A DNA stretch of 64,000 bases from contig NZ_VKKY01000002.1 of NCBI RefSeq assembly GCF_008271695.1, positions 620,001 through 684,000 on the forward strand, read 5' to 3'. This DNA comes from Rufibacter hautae. GTDB lineage: Bacteria > Bacteroidota > Bacteroidia > Cytophagales > Hymenobacteraceae. A model generated the notes under the pieces. It saw only the letters and a program-made list of their open reading frames with translations. It had not been told where the DNA came from and searched no databases. Of the stretch, positions 39,805 through 48,629 are shown piece after piece. The translations under genes and the position numbers were made by a program. Within the stretch, counting starts at the first letter, position 1, and each line of letters begins with the position of its first letter.

Positions 39805-39946
39805 AACCCACCCCAACCCCTCCCAGGAGGGGAGTATCAGATAATGTAAGACTCAGACTAGAACCACTAAAAAGCCCGAACTCAGCCTTATGATGTTTCA
39901 AAAAAGCGTTTAGGAATTCCCCTCCTCGGAGGGGTAGGGGTGGGTT
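39805..39946. repeat. ~142-bp element with 29-bp C-rich terminal inverted repeats
   Basis: Left end AACCCACCCCAACCCCTCCC (39805-39834) is inverted at the right end (39918-39946, ending GGGGTAGGGGTGGGTT). No ORF lies between them. It resembles a small non-autonomous mobile or structural repeat in the ppk1-ppx gap. Confidence 0.6.
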
Positions 39947-39982
39947 CCAATTATCAAAACAACAACATCACCTAATTTATAA

Positions 39983-40022
39983 CCCGTTTCAAGCCTGTTT
40001 TCTAAAAATCAAGCTTAAAATG
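39983..40022. repeat. interspersed palindromic repeat, copy 10, overlapping ppx 3' end
   Basis: CCCGTTTCAAGCCTGTTTTC / AAAAATCAAGCTTAAAATGG. The right arm encodes the C-terminal residues of the phosphatase. Confidence 0.55.
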
Positions 40023-40925
40023 GTGTTGCGTGGCACCTTGGTGGCGTTCGTACAAAGACTGAAGCATGCCATCCTTCAGGCCTACTTGCGGGACCAGCAT
40101 GGTGTCTAGGTTCGCCCAGTTCATGGCAGACAGGTAGATCTCGGCGGCTGGCACAATCACATCGGCGCGGTCTGCGTTGAGCAGGAGCACCTTAACGCGC
40201 TCTTCCATGGAGTAGCTGGAAATCTCCTGCACAATGGCCTCAATTTGGTCACGGTAAATGGGTTTGCCCGCCAGTTTGGCCATGTCATAGATCTTGTTGA
40301 TGTTACCTCCTGTGCCAATGGCCAGGTGAACGTGGTGCATGCGCGCCTTCTCCGTCACCCAAGCTTGCATAGTCTGCCACATCTCCATGGATTCCTCGCC
40401 CTGCATGTGCCGGATAGAGCCTTGTTCAAAGGATTGGGAAGCCACCTTCATGCGGTTCACGTAGATGTTGAACTCTGTGGAGCCGCCGCCCACGTCAATG
40501 TGTAGGTAGTTGCGGTCGTCCAGTTGCTGTCTGATCACCATGTTGATGAGGTCGGCCTCGGTGGTGCCGTCTATGACCTGGATGTGCAGGCCTAGCTTGT
40601 CATGGATCTCATCAATGATTTCCTGGGCGTTGGCGGCAGAGCGCATGGCCGAGGTGGCACAAACCATGAAATCCTGCACCTCGTGCACCTGCATGATCAG
40701 GTAGAGGCCGTGCAGGAGCTTGATGAACTTCTCCGCTTTGGGTCTGGTGATGATGCCCTTGGCAAAAACGTCCTCGCCCAGCCGCATGGGGTACCGGATG
40801 TATTCCACCCGCTTGAAGAGGGTGTGGTCTTCAAACCGGAAGACGTTGGATATTTGGCATCTGACCGCGTTAGACCCTATATCTATGGCGGCCAGTTTTA
40901 GAAATGGTTCGGTGGCTTCTGACAT
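40002..40925 (-). CDS. ppx: Ppx/GppA family exopolyphosphatase
   Basis: A 307-aa protein of the ASKHA superfamily with the N-terminal phosphate-1 motif AAIDIGSNAVRCQI, ATSAMRSAANA and the phosphate-2 motif DVGGGSTEFNIY, as in Ppx/GppA. It lacks the C-terminal HD-like extension of E. coli Ppx, usual for short bacterial forms. It likely hydrolyses polyphosphate and/or pppGpp. It faces ppk1 convergently. The last residues are encoded by a dispersed palindrome. Confidence 0.92.
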   Translation of the reverse strand: MSEATEPFLKLAAIDIGSNAVRCQISNVFRFEDHTLFKRVEYIRYPMRLGEDVFAKGIITRPKAEKFIKLLHGLYLIMQVHEVQDFMVCATSAMRSAANAQEIIDEIHDKLGLHIQVIDGTTEADLINMVIRQQLDDRNYLHIDVGGGSTEFNIYVNRMKVASQSFEQGSIRHMQGEESMEMWQTMQAWVTEKARMHHVHLAIGTGGNINKIYDMAKLAGKPIYRDQIEAIVQEISSYSMEERVKVLLLNADRADVIVPAAEIYLSAMNWANLDTMLVPQVGLKDGMLQSLYERHQGATQHHFKLDF

Positions 40926-41129
40926 ATGATTGTAAACATAGGCCCAAAAGCCAAATTTTGTTACAATCTACTCAGGGTTTTTAGCATATTTATTTAAAAA
41001 CAGGTAAAAACCATCCGCAGAAATCAGGGGTGAGACCAAGTGAAAAGCGGGGCAAAGGGGGCGGTGCCTGGGAGCAAAATTATGCTTCTGATGCATGTAG
41101 TTTAGAAAAAATGTGATACCTTAGCATAA

Positions 41130-41166
41130 GAACGGTCTCCAGACAGGAAGGCCGTTCTTCTTTTTT
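41130..41166 (+). terminator. terminator-like hairpin upstream of greA
   Basis: GAACGG ... CCGTTC stem followed by TTCTTTTTT, 27 bases before greA. As the upstream gene points away, it may be an attenuator in the greA leader. Confidence 0.45.
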
Positions 41167-41192
41167 AACCATTGTACTAACCCATTAAAAAT

Positions 41193-41666
41193 ATGGCAAC
41201 AGTATCTTACTACACCCCAGAAGGATTGCAGAAGCTCAAGGAAGAGTTACATGAACTGAAGACAAAAGGCCGGGCCGATGTGGCGCGCCAGTTGGCGGAA
41301 GCCCGTGACAAAGGGGACCTGAGTGAGAACGCTGAATATGACGCGGCCAAGGATGCGCAAGGGCACCTGGAGCTGAAGATATCCAAACTGGAGGAAGTAT
41401 TGGGCAACGCCCGTCTCATTGACGAGTCTAACCTGGATCTTACCAAGGCGCTGATCCTTTCCAAAGTGAAGCTCAAGAACCTGAACAACAACATGGAGAT
41501 GCTCTACACCCTGGTAGCCGAAGAAGAGGCCAATTTAGCAGCGGGCAAAATCTCCGTGAAATCACCCATCGGGAAAGGACTGCTGGGGAAATCGGTAGGG
41601 GAGATCGCCGAGATCACGGTGCCGGCCGGCAAGCTCCGTTTCGAGATTCTTGAGATTTCCCGTTAA
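41193..41666 (+). CDS. greA: transcription elongation factor GreA
   Basis: A 157-aa GreA/GreB protein: N-terminal coiled coil (YYTPEGLQKLKEELHELKT ... DLSENAEYDAAKDAQG, carrying the acidic tip residues) and the C-terminal FKBP-like domain (SPIGKGLLGKSVGEIAEITVPAG). It rescues backtracked RNA polymerase by stimulating cleavage. Followed after 11 bases by a HIT gene, the usual Bacteroidota pairing. Confidence 0.96.
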   Translation: MATVSYYTPEGLQKLKEELHELKTKGRADVARQLAEARDKGDLSENAEYDAAKDAQGHLELKISKLEEVLGNARLIDESNLDLTKALILSKVKLKNLNNNMEMLYTLVAEEEANLAAGKISVKSPIGKGLLGKSVGEIAEITVPAGKLRFEILEISR

Positions 41667-41677
41667 CCAAAACAGCT

Positions 41678-42088
41678 ATGGAAACCATTTTCTCTAAGAT
41701 CATCCGGGGCGAAATTCCTGCCTACAAGGTGCTAGAAGACGATCGTTTTCTGGCGTTTCTAGATGTTTTCCCGCTGGTGAAAGGCCACACGCTGGTCATC
41801 CCCAAAGAACCCGTGGACTACATCTTTGACATGGACCCCAATACCCTGGCCGACCTGCATAAGTTTGCCCAAAAGGTAGCCATCGGCTTAAAGAAAGCTG
41901 TTCCGTGCACCAAGGTAGGAGTGGCCGTAATAGGGTTGGAGGTTCCGCACGCCCATGTGCACCTGGTACCCATGAACCAAATCTCAGACATGAACTTCAG
42001 CAACCCCAAGCAGAAATTTGAGGCCGAGGAGATGGAGGAGATTGCCGGTAAAATCAGGCAGGCCCTAAAAACGGAGGCTGGAAGCTGA
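41678..42088 (+). CDS. HIT family nucleotide-binding protein
   Basis: A 136-aa histidine-triad protein: N-terminal TIFSKIIRGEIPAYKVLEDD and the active-site HAHVHLVP triad near residue 90. It is likely a purine nucleoside phosphoramidase (HinT-like). It lies 11 bases after greA and before a strong terminator, so the two form a bicistronic operon. Confidence 0.94.
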   Translation: METIFSKIIRGEIPAYKVLEDDRFLAFLDVFPLVKGHTLVIPKEPVDYIFDMDPNTLADLHKFAQKVAIGLKKAVPCTKVGVAVIGLEVPHAHVHLVPMNQISDMNFSNPKQKFEAEEMEEIAGKIRQALKTEAGS

Positions 42089-42110
42089 TTGTAGACTCCC
42101 GCGAAGGTTT

Positions 42111-42156
42111 CAGCCGTTTAGAGGCTCTTTTCAAGGAAAGGGCCTCTAAACGGCTG
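42111..42156. terminator. bidirectional terminator after HIT gene
   Basis: Perfect stem CAGCCGTTTAGAGGC / GCCTCTAAACGGCTG. The inner TTTTC/GGAAAG part matches the dispersed palindrome family. It lies between the convergent HIT and ruvC genes. Confidence 0.8.
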
Positions 42157-42187
42157 ATTCAATTATAAGGAATAGAAAACCTTACGA

Positions 42188-42760
42188 TTACTTAGACATC
42201 CGATCTGGGTTTTCGGTGAGGAAGGCTTTCCAGGATTTTCCGCCGGCTTTTTGGTTTGCTCCTTGTGAGTAGTGGTGGCAGAGGGCCACGGCCAGGGCAT
42301 CGGTGGCATCCAGGAATTTAGGGGCTTCCTTTATCTTGAGGATCTGCAGCAGCATGGCGGCCACCTGCTCTTTAGAGGCGTTCCCGTTGCCGGTCACAGA
42401 TTGTTTTATTTTCTTTGGGGCGTATTCCACGTAGGGGATGTCGCGGGAGAGGGCGGCGGCGATGGCCACTCCCTGGGCGCGGCCCAACTTTAGCATGGAC
42501 TGCACGTTAGTCCCGAAGAACGGCGCCTCAATGGCCATTTCGTCAGGGAGGTATTCGGTGATCAGCCGCAGGGTGCTGTCGTAAATCTTTTTCAGTTTCA
42601 CGGCATGGTTAGCATAGCTTTTAAGCTGAAGCACGCCGTACTGGAGCACCGTTACCTTGGAGCCGTTCACTTCAATGAGGCCGTAGCCCATCACGTTGGT
42701 GCCCGGGTCTACGCCTAAGATTAATTTATTATTGGGAAGTACTGCGGTAGAATGAATCAT
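42188..42760 (-). CDS. ruvC: Holliday junction resolvase RuvC
   Basis: 190 aa from the ATG at 42760 (MIHSTAVLPNNKLILGVDPGTNVMGYG). Catalytic acidic residues sit in LGVDPGT, AIEAPFFGTN and the C-terminal DATDALAVALCHH, as in RuvC. It cuts Holliday junctions with RuvAB. Its start codon lies within the first codons of the divergent flippase-like gene: the two ATGs overlap by nine bases. Confidence 0.95.
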   Translation of the reverse strand: MIHSTAVLPNNKLILGVDPGTNVMGYGLIEVNGSKVTVLQYGVLQLKSYANHAVKLKKIYDSTLRLITEYLPDEMAIEAPFFGTNVQSMLKLGRAQGVAIAAALSRDIPYVEYAPKKIKQSVTGNGNASKEQVAAMLLQILKIKEAPKFLDATDALAVALCHHYSQGANQKAGGKSWKAFLTENPDRMSK

Positions 42761-43762
42761 GAAGTGCAAAATTACAAACAATCCGGCAAAGTGCTGGTAT
42801 CGCGGCGTCTTTTGGTGGGGCTGGGCAAGCTGGTTGTTTTTGGGTTAACGCTTTACTACCTACGACAAGCCATTCTGGAAGCCAGTTCCCACAGTGTCCT
42901 CTCTTTCCAAACGCTTCGGCAGATCTGGGACACCAAGAGCACGGCCTTGTTCATCGCCGCCGTGTTGCTGCCAGTGAACTGGGGCGTGGAAGCCTCTAAA
43001 TGGCAGTTTCTTTCCCGAAAATTCGAAAAGATTTCCTTTTTGGAAGCATACCGGGCCGTTCTAGTAGGGCTAACTTTGGGCTTTGTTACCCCCAACCGCA
43101 TGGGAGACTACGCCGGCCGCATCCTGACCATGCACCGGAAAGACCGCGCCGATGCCATTGGGGCCATTCTATTGGGCCGCTTGTGCCAACTCTTCGCTAC
43201 GGTGCTCATGGGTTCCGGGGCTATCGCTTTTTTCGTGTTCAAGTATTATGTGCCGTTGGCCTCGCCGGTGGGTGTTTCTGTGTTGTTGGCGCTGTTGCTG
43301 GTAAACAGTTGGGCGCTGGCTTTGCTGTTCAGTTTCCAGTGGGCCATCGGGTTGCTGGAGCGGGTAAGTTTTCTGCGGCGCTGGGTGCATTATTTCTCTG
43401 TCATCGGCACATACTCTTCCGCGGAACTGACCAAAACTTTGCTGATCTCGGGAGCGCGGTATCTGGTGTTCATGGGGCAGTTCATTGCATTGCTCTGGGC
43501 GTTTGGGGTGCATCTTTCGGTGGAAGAATACGTGTGGGGCGTTTCGGGCACGTTTTTGATGAAATCGGTGGTGCCGTCCATCAATGCGCTCGCGGATATT
43601 GGGATGCGGGAGCTGTCGGCGATGCACTTTTTTGGGCTGATGGGGCAGGATCCGTTGTTGGTGCTGGGCGCCAGCCTTTCTCTGTGGACCATGAACATCG
43701 CCCTTCCCAGCGTGGTGGGGCTCATCTTCGTGCTTCCGCTTAAACTCTCCAATTCCCGTTGA
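42752..43762 (+). CDS. lysylphosphatidylglycerol synthase TM region / flippase-like membrane protein
   Basis: A 336-aa integral membrane protein with about eight hydrophobic segments and the family motifs NWGVEASKWQFL and GLTLGFVTPNRMGDYAGRIL, as in the LPG_synthase_TM (UPF0104/AglD-like) group. Such proteins flip or handle lipid-linked substrates. It is the first gene of a tight operon with a GT2 glycosyltransferase (TGATG overlap) and a small gene. The start overlaps divergent ruvC, so a start a few codons later is possible. Confidence 0.85.
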   Translation: MNHEVQNYKQSGKVLVSRRLLVGLGKLVVFGLTLYYLRQAILEASSHSVLSFQTLRQIWDTKSTALFIAAVLLPVNWGVEASKWQFLSRKFEKISFLEAYRAVLVGLTLGFVTPNRMGDYAGRILTMHRKDRADAIGAILLGRLCQLFATVLMGSGAIAFFVFKYYVPLASPVGVSVLLALLLVNSWALALLFSFQWAIGLLERVSFLRRWVHYFSVIGTYSSAELTKTLLISGARYLVFMGQFIALLWAFGVHLSVEEYVWGVSGTFLMKSVVPSINALADIGMRELSAMHFFGLMGQDPLLVLGASLSLWTMNIALPSVVGLIFVLPLKLSNSR

Positions 43763-44889
43763 TGCTGCTGGCATTTCTGTTGGTGGGCGCATACGCCGTG
43801 GTGATTCTCCGCTGCTGGTACGCCTGGAAGCAACTCCCGGAACCCCGTCTCTCCACCGACACTCCCCCGGCGTTTTTCTCCGTCATCATCCCCGTCCGGA
43901 ACGAAGCCCAGAACATCATCTCGCTGCTGCAAGATCTGGAGCGGCAGCAATACCCTGCTTCCCATTACGAAGTCATTGTGGTGGACGACCTTTCAGAAGA
44001 CGCCACTTCGGAGTTAGTGAGCCAATTCCAAGCGCAAACTAGGATGCCGCTGACCTTGTTGTTTTTAGCCGATTTTTCAGGAAAGAGGCAGAAAAAGGCC
44101 GCTGTCGAAACCGGGATTCAACACGCCAAAGGCGAGTGGATTGCCTGCACCGACGGCGATTGCCGGCTCTCGCCGCAGTGGCTGCAGACGTTTAACCAAA
44201 TCAAGCAGGACCAAAGCCCTAAGATGATCAGTGGTCCCGTGGCGTATGCGCCCACGCAGACGTTGTGGCAGCAATTGCAGGCCTTGGAGTTCTCGGCGTT
44301 GATAGGAGTGGGGGCAGCCTCCATTGCGGTACAGAAACCCACCATGTGCAACGGCGCGAACCTGGCCTATGAAAAGGCGGCTTTCTATGAAGTGAATGGT
44401 TTTAAAGGGAATGAACAGGTGCCCTCCGGCGATGATGAGTTCTTGCTCCATAAAATACACCAGAAGTACCCGGGGCAGATCGCCTTCGCGAAGTCCTCTC
44501 AAGCTGTGGTGCAGACCCCCGCGGCGGCGACCATTACCCAGTTTTTGCACCAGCGGGTAAGGTGGGCCAGCAAGTGGAAACACTATGAATCTTTGTCTTC
44601 GCAGGCCTTGGCTTTGGTGGTGCTGGGAGCGAATGTAGCGGTGCTTGTAGTTTTACTTGGGGCGGTGTTTAATTACTGCTCATGGGGGTTGTTGGGCATC
44701 GTACTAACCACAAAAATCGTCCCAGATGCCTTACTTTTGCAACAGGTGCTAGGCTTATTTGGTAAAAAGCGATTACTTTCGCTGCTGTGGTTTCTCCAAT
44801 TGGTGTACGTCCCTTATATTTTGATTACAGCTTTTCTGGGGCTGCGGGGAAAGTACCAATGGAAAGGCCGTGAACTGAGAACCGCATGA
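43762..44889 (+). CDS. GT2 family membrane glycosyltransferase
   Basis: About 375 aa from the ATG at 43762, overlapping the preceding stop as TGATG. GT-A fold: FSVIIPVRNEAQNIISLL, DDLSEDAT, the metal-binding DGDCRL, and the acceptor/catalytic motifs GDDEFL and HQRVRWASKWKH. One N-terminal and about three C-terminal membrane segments. Together with the flippase-like gene it suggests glycolipid or exopolysaccharide synthesis; the sugar is unknown. It ends overlapping the next small gene (ATGA). Confidence 0.9.
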   Translation: MLLAFLLVGAYAVVILRCWYAWKQLPEPRLSTDTPPAFFSVIIPVRNEAQNIISLLQDLERQQYPASHYEVIVVDDLSEDATSELVSQFQAQTRMPLTLLFLADFSGKRQKKAAVETGIQHAKGEWIACTDGDCRLSPQWLQTFNQIKQDQSPKMISGPVAYAPTQTLWQQLQALEFSALIGVGAASIAVQKPTMCNGANLAYEKAAFYEVNGFKGNEQVPSGDDEFLLHKIHQKYPGQIAFAKSSQAVVQTPAAATITQFLHQRVRWASKWKHYESLSSQALALVVLGANVAVLVVLLGAVFNYCSWGLLGIVLTTKIVPDALLLQQVLGLFGKKRLLSLLWFLQLVYVPYILITAFLGLRGKYQWKGRELRTA

Positions 44890-45143
44890 CAGACCAGGAA
44901 TTCAACATCATTGATGAGCTTTACTTTGTGACTTCTTTTGAGGCCTTGCTGCAGGAACTGAGAATGCCTGACCCAGAGTTGCGAGAGGCGCTGCGGGGGC
45001 TTATCAGTATGAACTATATCAAGTGCCTTTTCCCCGACCAGGATACCGAGGTTCCCTTTGACCCTGAACACTTTGCGCGCGAAGGGCACCACTACTTTTT
45101 CCTGGCTACCAAAGAGGGGCTGCTTACCCATAACTCCAGGTAA
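44886..45143 (+). CDS. small conserved-looking cytoplasmic protein, function unknown
   Basis: An 85-aa acidic protein without signal peptide or membrane segments; predominantly helical with a winged-helix-like spacing (LRMPDPELREALRGLISMNYIKCLF). The ATG overlaps the preceding glycosyltransferase stop (ATGA), so it is translationally coupled to that operon. I do not recognise a family. Confidence 0.75.
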   Translation: MTDQEFNIIDELYFVTSFEALLQELRMPDPELREALRGLISMNYIKCLFPDQDTEVPFDPEHFAREGHHYFFLATKEGLLTHNSR

Positions 45144-45151
45144 AAACAAAT

Positions 45152-45195
45152 TCTGGTTTTGGCCTGTTTAGCTTAAACTGTGCCTAAAACCAAAG
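45152..45195. repeat. interspersed palindromic repeat, copy 11
   Basis: TCTGGTTTTGGCCTGTTTAG / CTTAAACTGTGCCTAAAACC, nearly perfect. It may also terminate the upstream operon. Confidence 0.65.
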
Positions 45196-45351
45196 GCGCA
45201 CCATACAACAGAGCCGCTGGCGTGTGTGGGGTGCGAGAAATCAGCGGCGAATAAAAATGAATCTACAGTCTTTGCGTTTAGTACTTGAGGCCGGTTGTTT
45301 CACCTGCGGCCAGGGTCCTGAAAGTAGAGGGACCGATAATGTCTAGAACAG

Positions 45352-46575
45352 ATGTCTGAATTGAATTTTCCTACAGTTGAGCAGGAATTGAACCTGAAGA
45401 AGTTGGAACTGGCTGCCCTGTTGGAAATCACCAAGGCCATTAACAACAACCTTCCCGAGGAGGCGCTGTACAAAATCTACCATTTCACGTTACTCGCGCA
45501 GCTGAACATCCGGCGCTTGTCCCTTTTCCTGCTGGATGAGGAGTGGGAATGCAAAGTGAGTTTCGGTACGCAGCATAACTTCCGGGAAATGGAGTTGCCC
45601 CAGGAAATCACCGAGCTGCGGGAAATCACCTCTTTGGCCAAACTGGATATTGACCGCCGCTGGCACGACTTTGAAACCGTGATTCCCATTATGCACAACA
45701 ACCGCATTCTGGCGTTTGTCATGATCGGGAACGTGAATGCTTACTATACCACGCTGGGGGCGTTGAGCTTTGTGCAGACCCTCAGCAACATCATTCTGGT
45801 GGCCATGGAGAACCGGCGCCTGGAGCGGCACCGCCTGACCCAGGAAGCCATGCGCAAGGAGATAGAGATTGCCCGCGAGGTGCAGAACATGCTCTTTCCA
45901 AAATCTTTGCCCAACAACCAGGATGTGGCCATCCACGCCACCTACATCCCGCATTCATCTATTGGGGGCGACTACTATGATTTCGTGCCGATTGACAAAA
46001 ACCAGTTCCTTTTCTGCGTGGCCGATGTGTCGGGGAAAGGGGTACCGGCCTCGTTGCTGATGTCCAATTTTCAGGCGGGGCTGCGCACCATTCTGCGGCA
46101 GACCACCAACCTGAGTACCATTGTGAGCGAGCTGAACGACCTCATCTACCGCAACGCAATCGCCGAGAAGTTTATTACCTGTTTCCTGGCCATATATAAC
46201 CGCACCACCCGAGAGCTTAGCTACGTGAATGCCGGCCACAACGCCTCCATTCTGCTCTACGAAGACAACACCTACCGTTTGCTGGAGGAAGGCTGCACCA
46301 TGCTGGGCATTTTTGACGAGTTGCCGTTCTTGCCGGTGACCACCGTGCACGTGCCACACAATTCCCTGGTGCTTTGCTACACCGATGGCCTCACCGAGGT
46401 GTTCAACCAGGAGGAAGACGAGTTCGGGATTGAGAACACCATCAAAGTGCTGCAGAACTGCCGCTACGTGAGCTCCAAGAACATCCACCGGCAATTGCTG
46501 CAGGAAGTGAACACCTACAACAGCGGCACCTCTTTCAACGATGACATTACGCTGCTTTCCTGCCGGTTCAAGTAG
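45352..46575 (+). CDS. SpoIIE/RsbU-type PP2C serine phosphatase with GAF-like sensor
   Basis: A 407-aa protein: N-terminal GAF-like domain (~20-160), a signalling helix (EAMRKEIEIAREVQNMLFPKSLP) and the PP2C-like catalytic domain with GGDYYDF, ADVSGKGVPASLLM, NAGHNAS, CYTDGLTEV and FNDDITLL, whose Asp residues bind metal. Family knowledge: such phosphatases act in partner-switching control of anti-sigma-factor antagonists. No partner gene is adjacent. Confidence 0.93.
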   Translation: MSELNFPTVEQELNLKKLELAALLEITKAINNNLPEEALYKIYHFTLLAQLNIRRLSLFLLDEEWECKVSFGTQHNFREMELPQEITELREITSLAKLDIDRRWHDFETVIPIMHNNRILAFVMIGNVNAYYTTLGALSFVQTLSNIILVAMENRRLERHRLTQEAMRKEIEIAREVQNMLFPKSLPNNQDVAIHATYIPHSSIGGDYYDFVPIDKNQFLFCVADVSGKGVPASLLMSNFQAGLRTILRQTTNLSTIVSELNDLIYRNAIAEKFITCFLAIYNRTTRELSYVNAGHNASILLYEDNTYRLLEEGCTMLGIFDELPFLPVTTVHVPHNSLVLCYTDGLTEVFNQEEDEFGIENTIKVLQNCRYVSSKNIHRQLLQEVNTYNSGTSFNDDITLLSCRFK

Positions 46576-46644
46576 CCTTTGTTGAGGGTTTTGATAACTT
46601 TATTGTTATTGGAAAGTCAAGGTGGGAAACCACAAACATGTTGT

Positions 46645-46684
46645 CGTTTTTGGATCTGTTTTCAGAAATCGGCCTTAAAGCAGA
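46645..46684. repeat. interspersed palindromic repeat, copy 12
   Basis: CGTTTTTGGATCTGTTTTC / AGAAATCGGCCTTAAAGCAG. Confidence 0.55.
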
Positions 46685-46807
46685 TGTTTGCCTTTGGGCA
46701 ACAGATGCAGTGATTTGGCTTTCCGAATTATTTTCAATTTTTAAATACTTAAGCTTTCGGGTACCGCTTACCTTTCAGGAATAAAACAGAAAATCTAAAG
46801 TTACCAC

Positions 46808-47443
46808 GTGCTGCGCTTCTACAGAACTCCACCCGTATTGCCCTGGCTGTTCCCGAAGGTTTGGTGGAGGCGCCCCGTTACAGACAAAACCATTTTCCTC
46901 ACCTTTGATGACGGCCCCATCCCGGTGGTAACACCCTTCGTGCTGGAGCAACTGGCTGCTTTCAACGCGAAGGCTACTTTCTTCTGCGTAGGCGAAAACC
47001 TGGAGCGCCACCCAGATGTAGCCGAGCAAGTTCTGGCCGAGGGACATGTACTTGCGAACCATACCCAGCAGCACGTAAAAGCCTGGCAATACATGCCGGC
47101 AGAGTACCTGCACCAGGTATCGCAGTGTCAGGCTGTTTTGGAGAAAATAGGCGCTAAACACACAAGTAAAAAACTGTTTCGGCCACCGCACGGCCAACTG
47201 ACGTGGCGACATCTGCGTATGCTTGCACCAGAGTACCAGGTGGTCATGTGGAGCACGCTCACCTATGATTTTGATGCTTCGCTGGCGCCGGAGAAGTGCC
47301 TGGACAAAGCCATCTCCATCACCGGTCCGGGATCTGTGGTGGTGCTGCATGACAGCCTCAAGGCGGAGCGAAATCTGCGGTATGTTTTGCCCCGGTTCTT
47401 GCGCCACTTCTCTGAGCTGGGCTATTCTTTCAAAACCTTGTAA
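46808..47443 (+). CDS. polysaccharide deacetylase family protein
   Basis: A 211-aa NodB-homology protein, starting with GTG at 46808. Motif 1 is TFDDGP (~residues 31-36), motif 2 ANHTQQH (metal His pair), motif 3 FRPPHGQLTW, then MWSTLTYDFD and VVLHDS. It removes acetyl groups from N-acetylhexosamine polymers. No clear signal peptide. It ends 3 bases before a GT2 gene, so the two are co-transcribed, suggesting surface polysaccharide modification. Confidence 0.92.
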   Translation: MLRFYRTPPVLPWLFPKVWWRRPVTDKTIFLTFDDGPIPVVTPFVLEQLAAFNAKATFFCVGENLERHPDVAEQVLAEGHVLANHTQQHVKAWQYMPAEYLHQVSQCQAVLEKIGAKHTSKKLFRPPHGQLTWRHLRMLAPEYQVVMWSTLTYDFDASLAPEKCLDKAISITGPGSVVVLHDSLKAERNLRYVLPRFLRHFSELGYSFKTL

Positions 47444-47446
47444 CTG

Positions 47447-48538
47447 ATGGTTTTTACCTTTGGGTTTCTGGCCGTCTACTTCCTCCTCTTTCTGGGGCTG
47501 CTTTGGCTATGGTGGCATAGGAAACCCAAGGCAGCGCCTCCGCTCAGCCATTTTCCTAAAGTAAGCATTCTTATTGCCGCCCGTAACGAGGAAGAACACA
47601 TCATCGCGTGCCTGGAAGCCATTGATCGGCTCCGGTACCCCAAAGATAAACTGGAGGTGCTGGTGGGGGATGACCGCTCCACCGATAAAACCCGCCAATT
47701 GGTGCTGGGCTATCAACAGAGCCATCCGTACGTATCCTGCCACGGCATCATCCATGACCTGCAGGGCACCAAAGGCAAAGCCAACGTACTGGCGCAACTG
47801 GCGCATTTGGCTACCTCTGACCTCTACTTCATCACCGATGCCGACATTGAAGTACCCCCGCGCTGGGTGGAGAGCATGCTGCGGCATCTTACGTCCGAGA
47901 CAGGCATTGTCACGGGCATTACCACCACCAAAAGCAAAGGTCTTTTCAACCGGTTACAGGCACTGGACTGGCTTTTTAATCTGGGGCTGATGCAGGTGGT
48001 AGCCGACAGGAACTTGCCGGTCTCCACCATGGGTAACAACATGCTGGTGACCCGTGAGGCGTATGAAGCAGTAGGAGGGTTTGAGTCCATTCCTTTTTCT
48101 ATTACCGAGGATGTGCAGCTTTTCAAGCAGGTGCTGGCCAAAGGCTATAAAACCGCCAACGTCTATGAACCGGAGGTTTTGGCCATTTCGCAGCCTGCTC
48201 CCAATGTTCTTTCGCTGCTGCAGCAACGTCGCCGCTGGATGCGCGGATCGGTGCACCTGCCCTGGTACATGCTGCTGTTGTTTGTGATCCATTCTTCTTT
48301 TTACCCCGTGTGGCTGCCCTTGTTCACCCATACTTCTCTTGGGGTTTGGTTTTTAGTCTTCTTAGGGAAAGTAGTGTTGCAAAGTTTATTTGTGGATAGG
48401 TGCGTGACCTACATCGGCCGGAACATTAAATGGACGTATCTGCTCGTCCTGGAGATTTACCTGCTCCTTTCCACAGTGGTGTTGCTGGTGCTGTTCTTTC
48501 TGCCGTTCAAGATCAGGTGGAAGGGGCGGTTATATTAG
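47447..48538 (+). CDS. GT2 family membrane glycosyltransferase
   Basis: A 363-aa processive-type GT2: N-terminal membrane segment, then FPKVSILIAARNEEEHIIACL, DDRSTDKT, the DAD metal site in FITDADIEV, TED in SITEDVQLFKQ and the QQRRRWMRGS motif, followed by two to three C-terminal membrane segments. The QxxRW motif is typical of polymer synthases. It is paired with the polysaccharide deacetylase 3 bases upstream; the polymer is unknown. Confidence 0.92.
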   Translation: MVFTFGFLAVYFLLFLGLLWLWWHRKPKAAPPLSHFPKVSILIAARNEEEHIIACLEAIDRLRYPKDKLEVLVGDDRSTDKTRQLVLGYQQSHPYVSCHGIIHDLQGTKGKANVLAQLAHLATSDLYFITDADIEVPPRWVESMLRHLTSETGIVTGITTTKSKGLFNRLQALDWLFNLGLMQVVADRNLPVSTMGNNMLVTREAYEAVGGFESIPFSITEDVQLFKQVLAKGYKTANVYEPEVLAISQPAPNVLSLLQQRRRWMRGSVHLPWYMLLLFVIHSSFYPVWLPLFTHTSLGVWFLVFLGKVVLQSLFVDRCVTYIGRNIKWTYLLVLEIYLLLSTVVLLVLFFLPFKIRWKGRLY

Positions 48539-48570
48539 ACGTTAAGGCGCTTAGAATTGTGTAACTTTGC

Positions 48571-48609
48571 CGTTTTAGACCTGATTTGCTGAAAACAGGA
48601 CTAAACCAG
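48571..48609. repeat. interspersed palindromic repeat, copy 13
   Basis: CGTTTTAGACCTGATTTGC / TGAAAACAGGACTAAACCAG in the GT2-tatD gap. Confidence 0.6.
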
Positions 48610-48629
48610 ACCTCGAAGAATTCTTTTTC

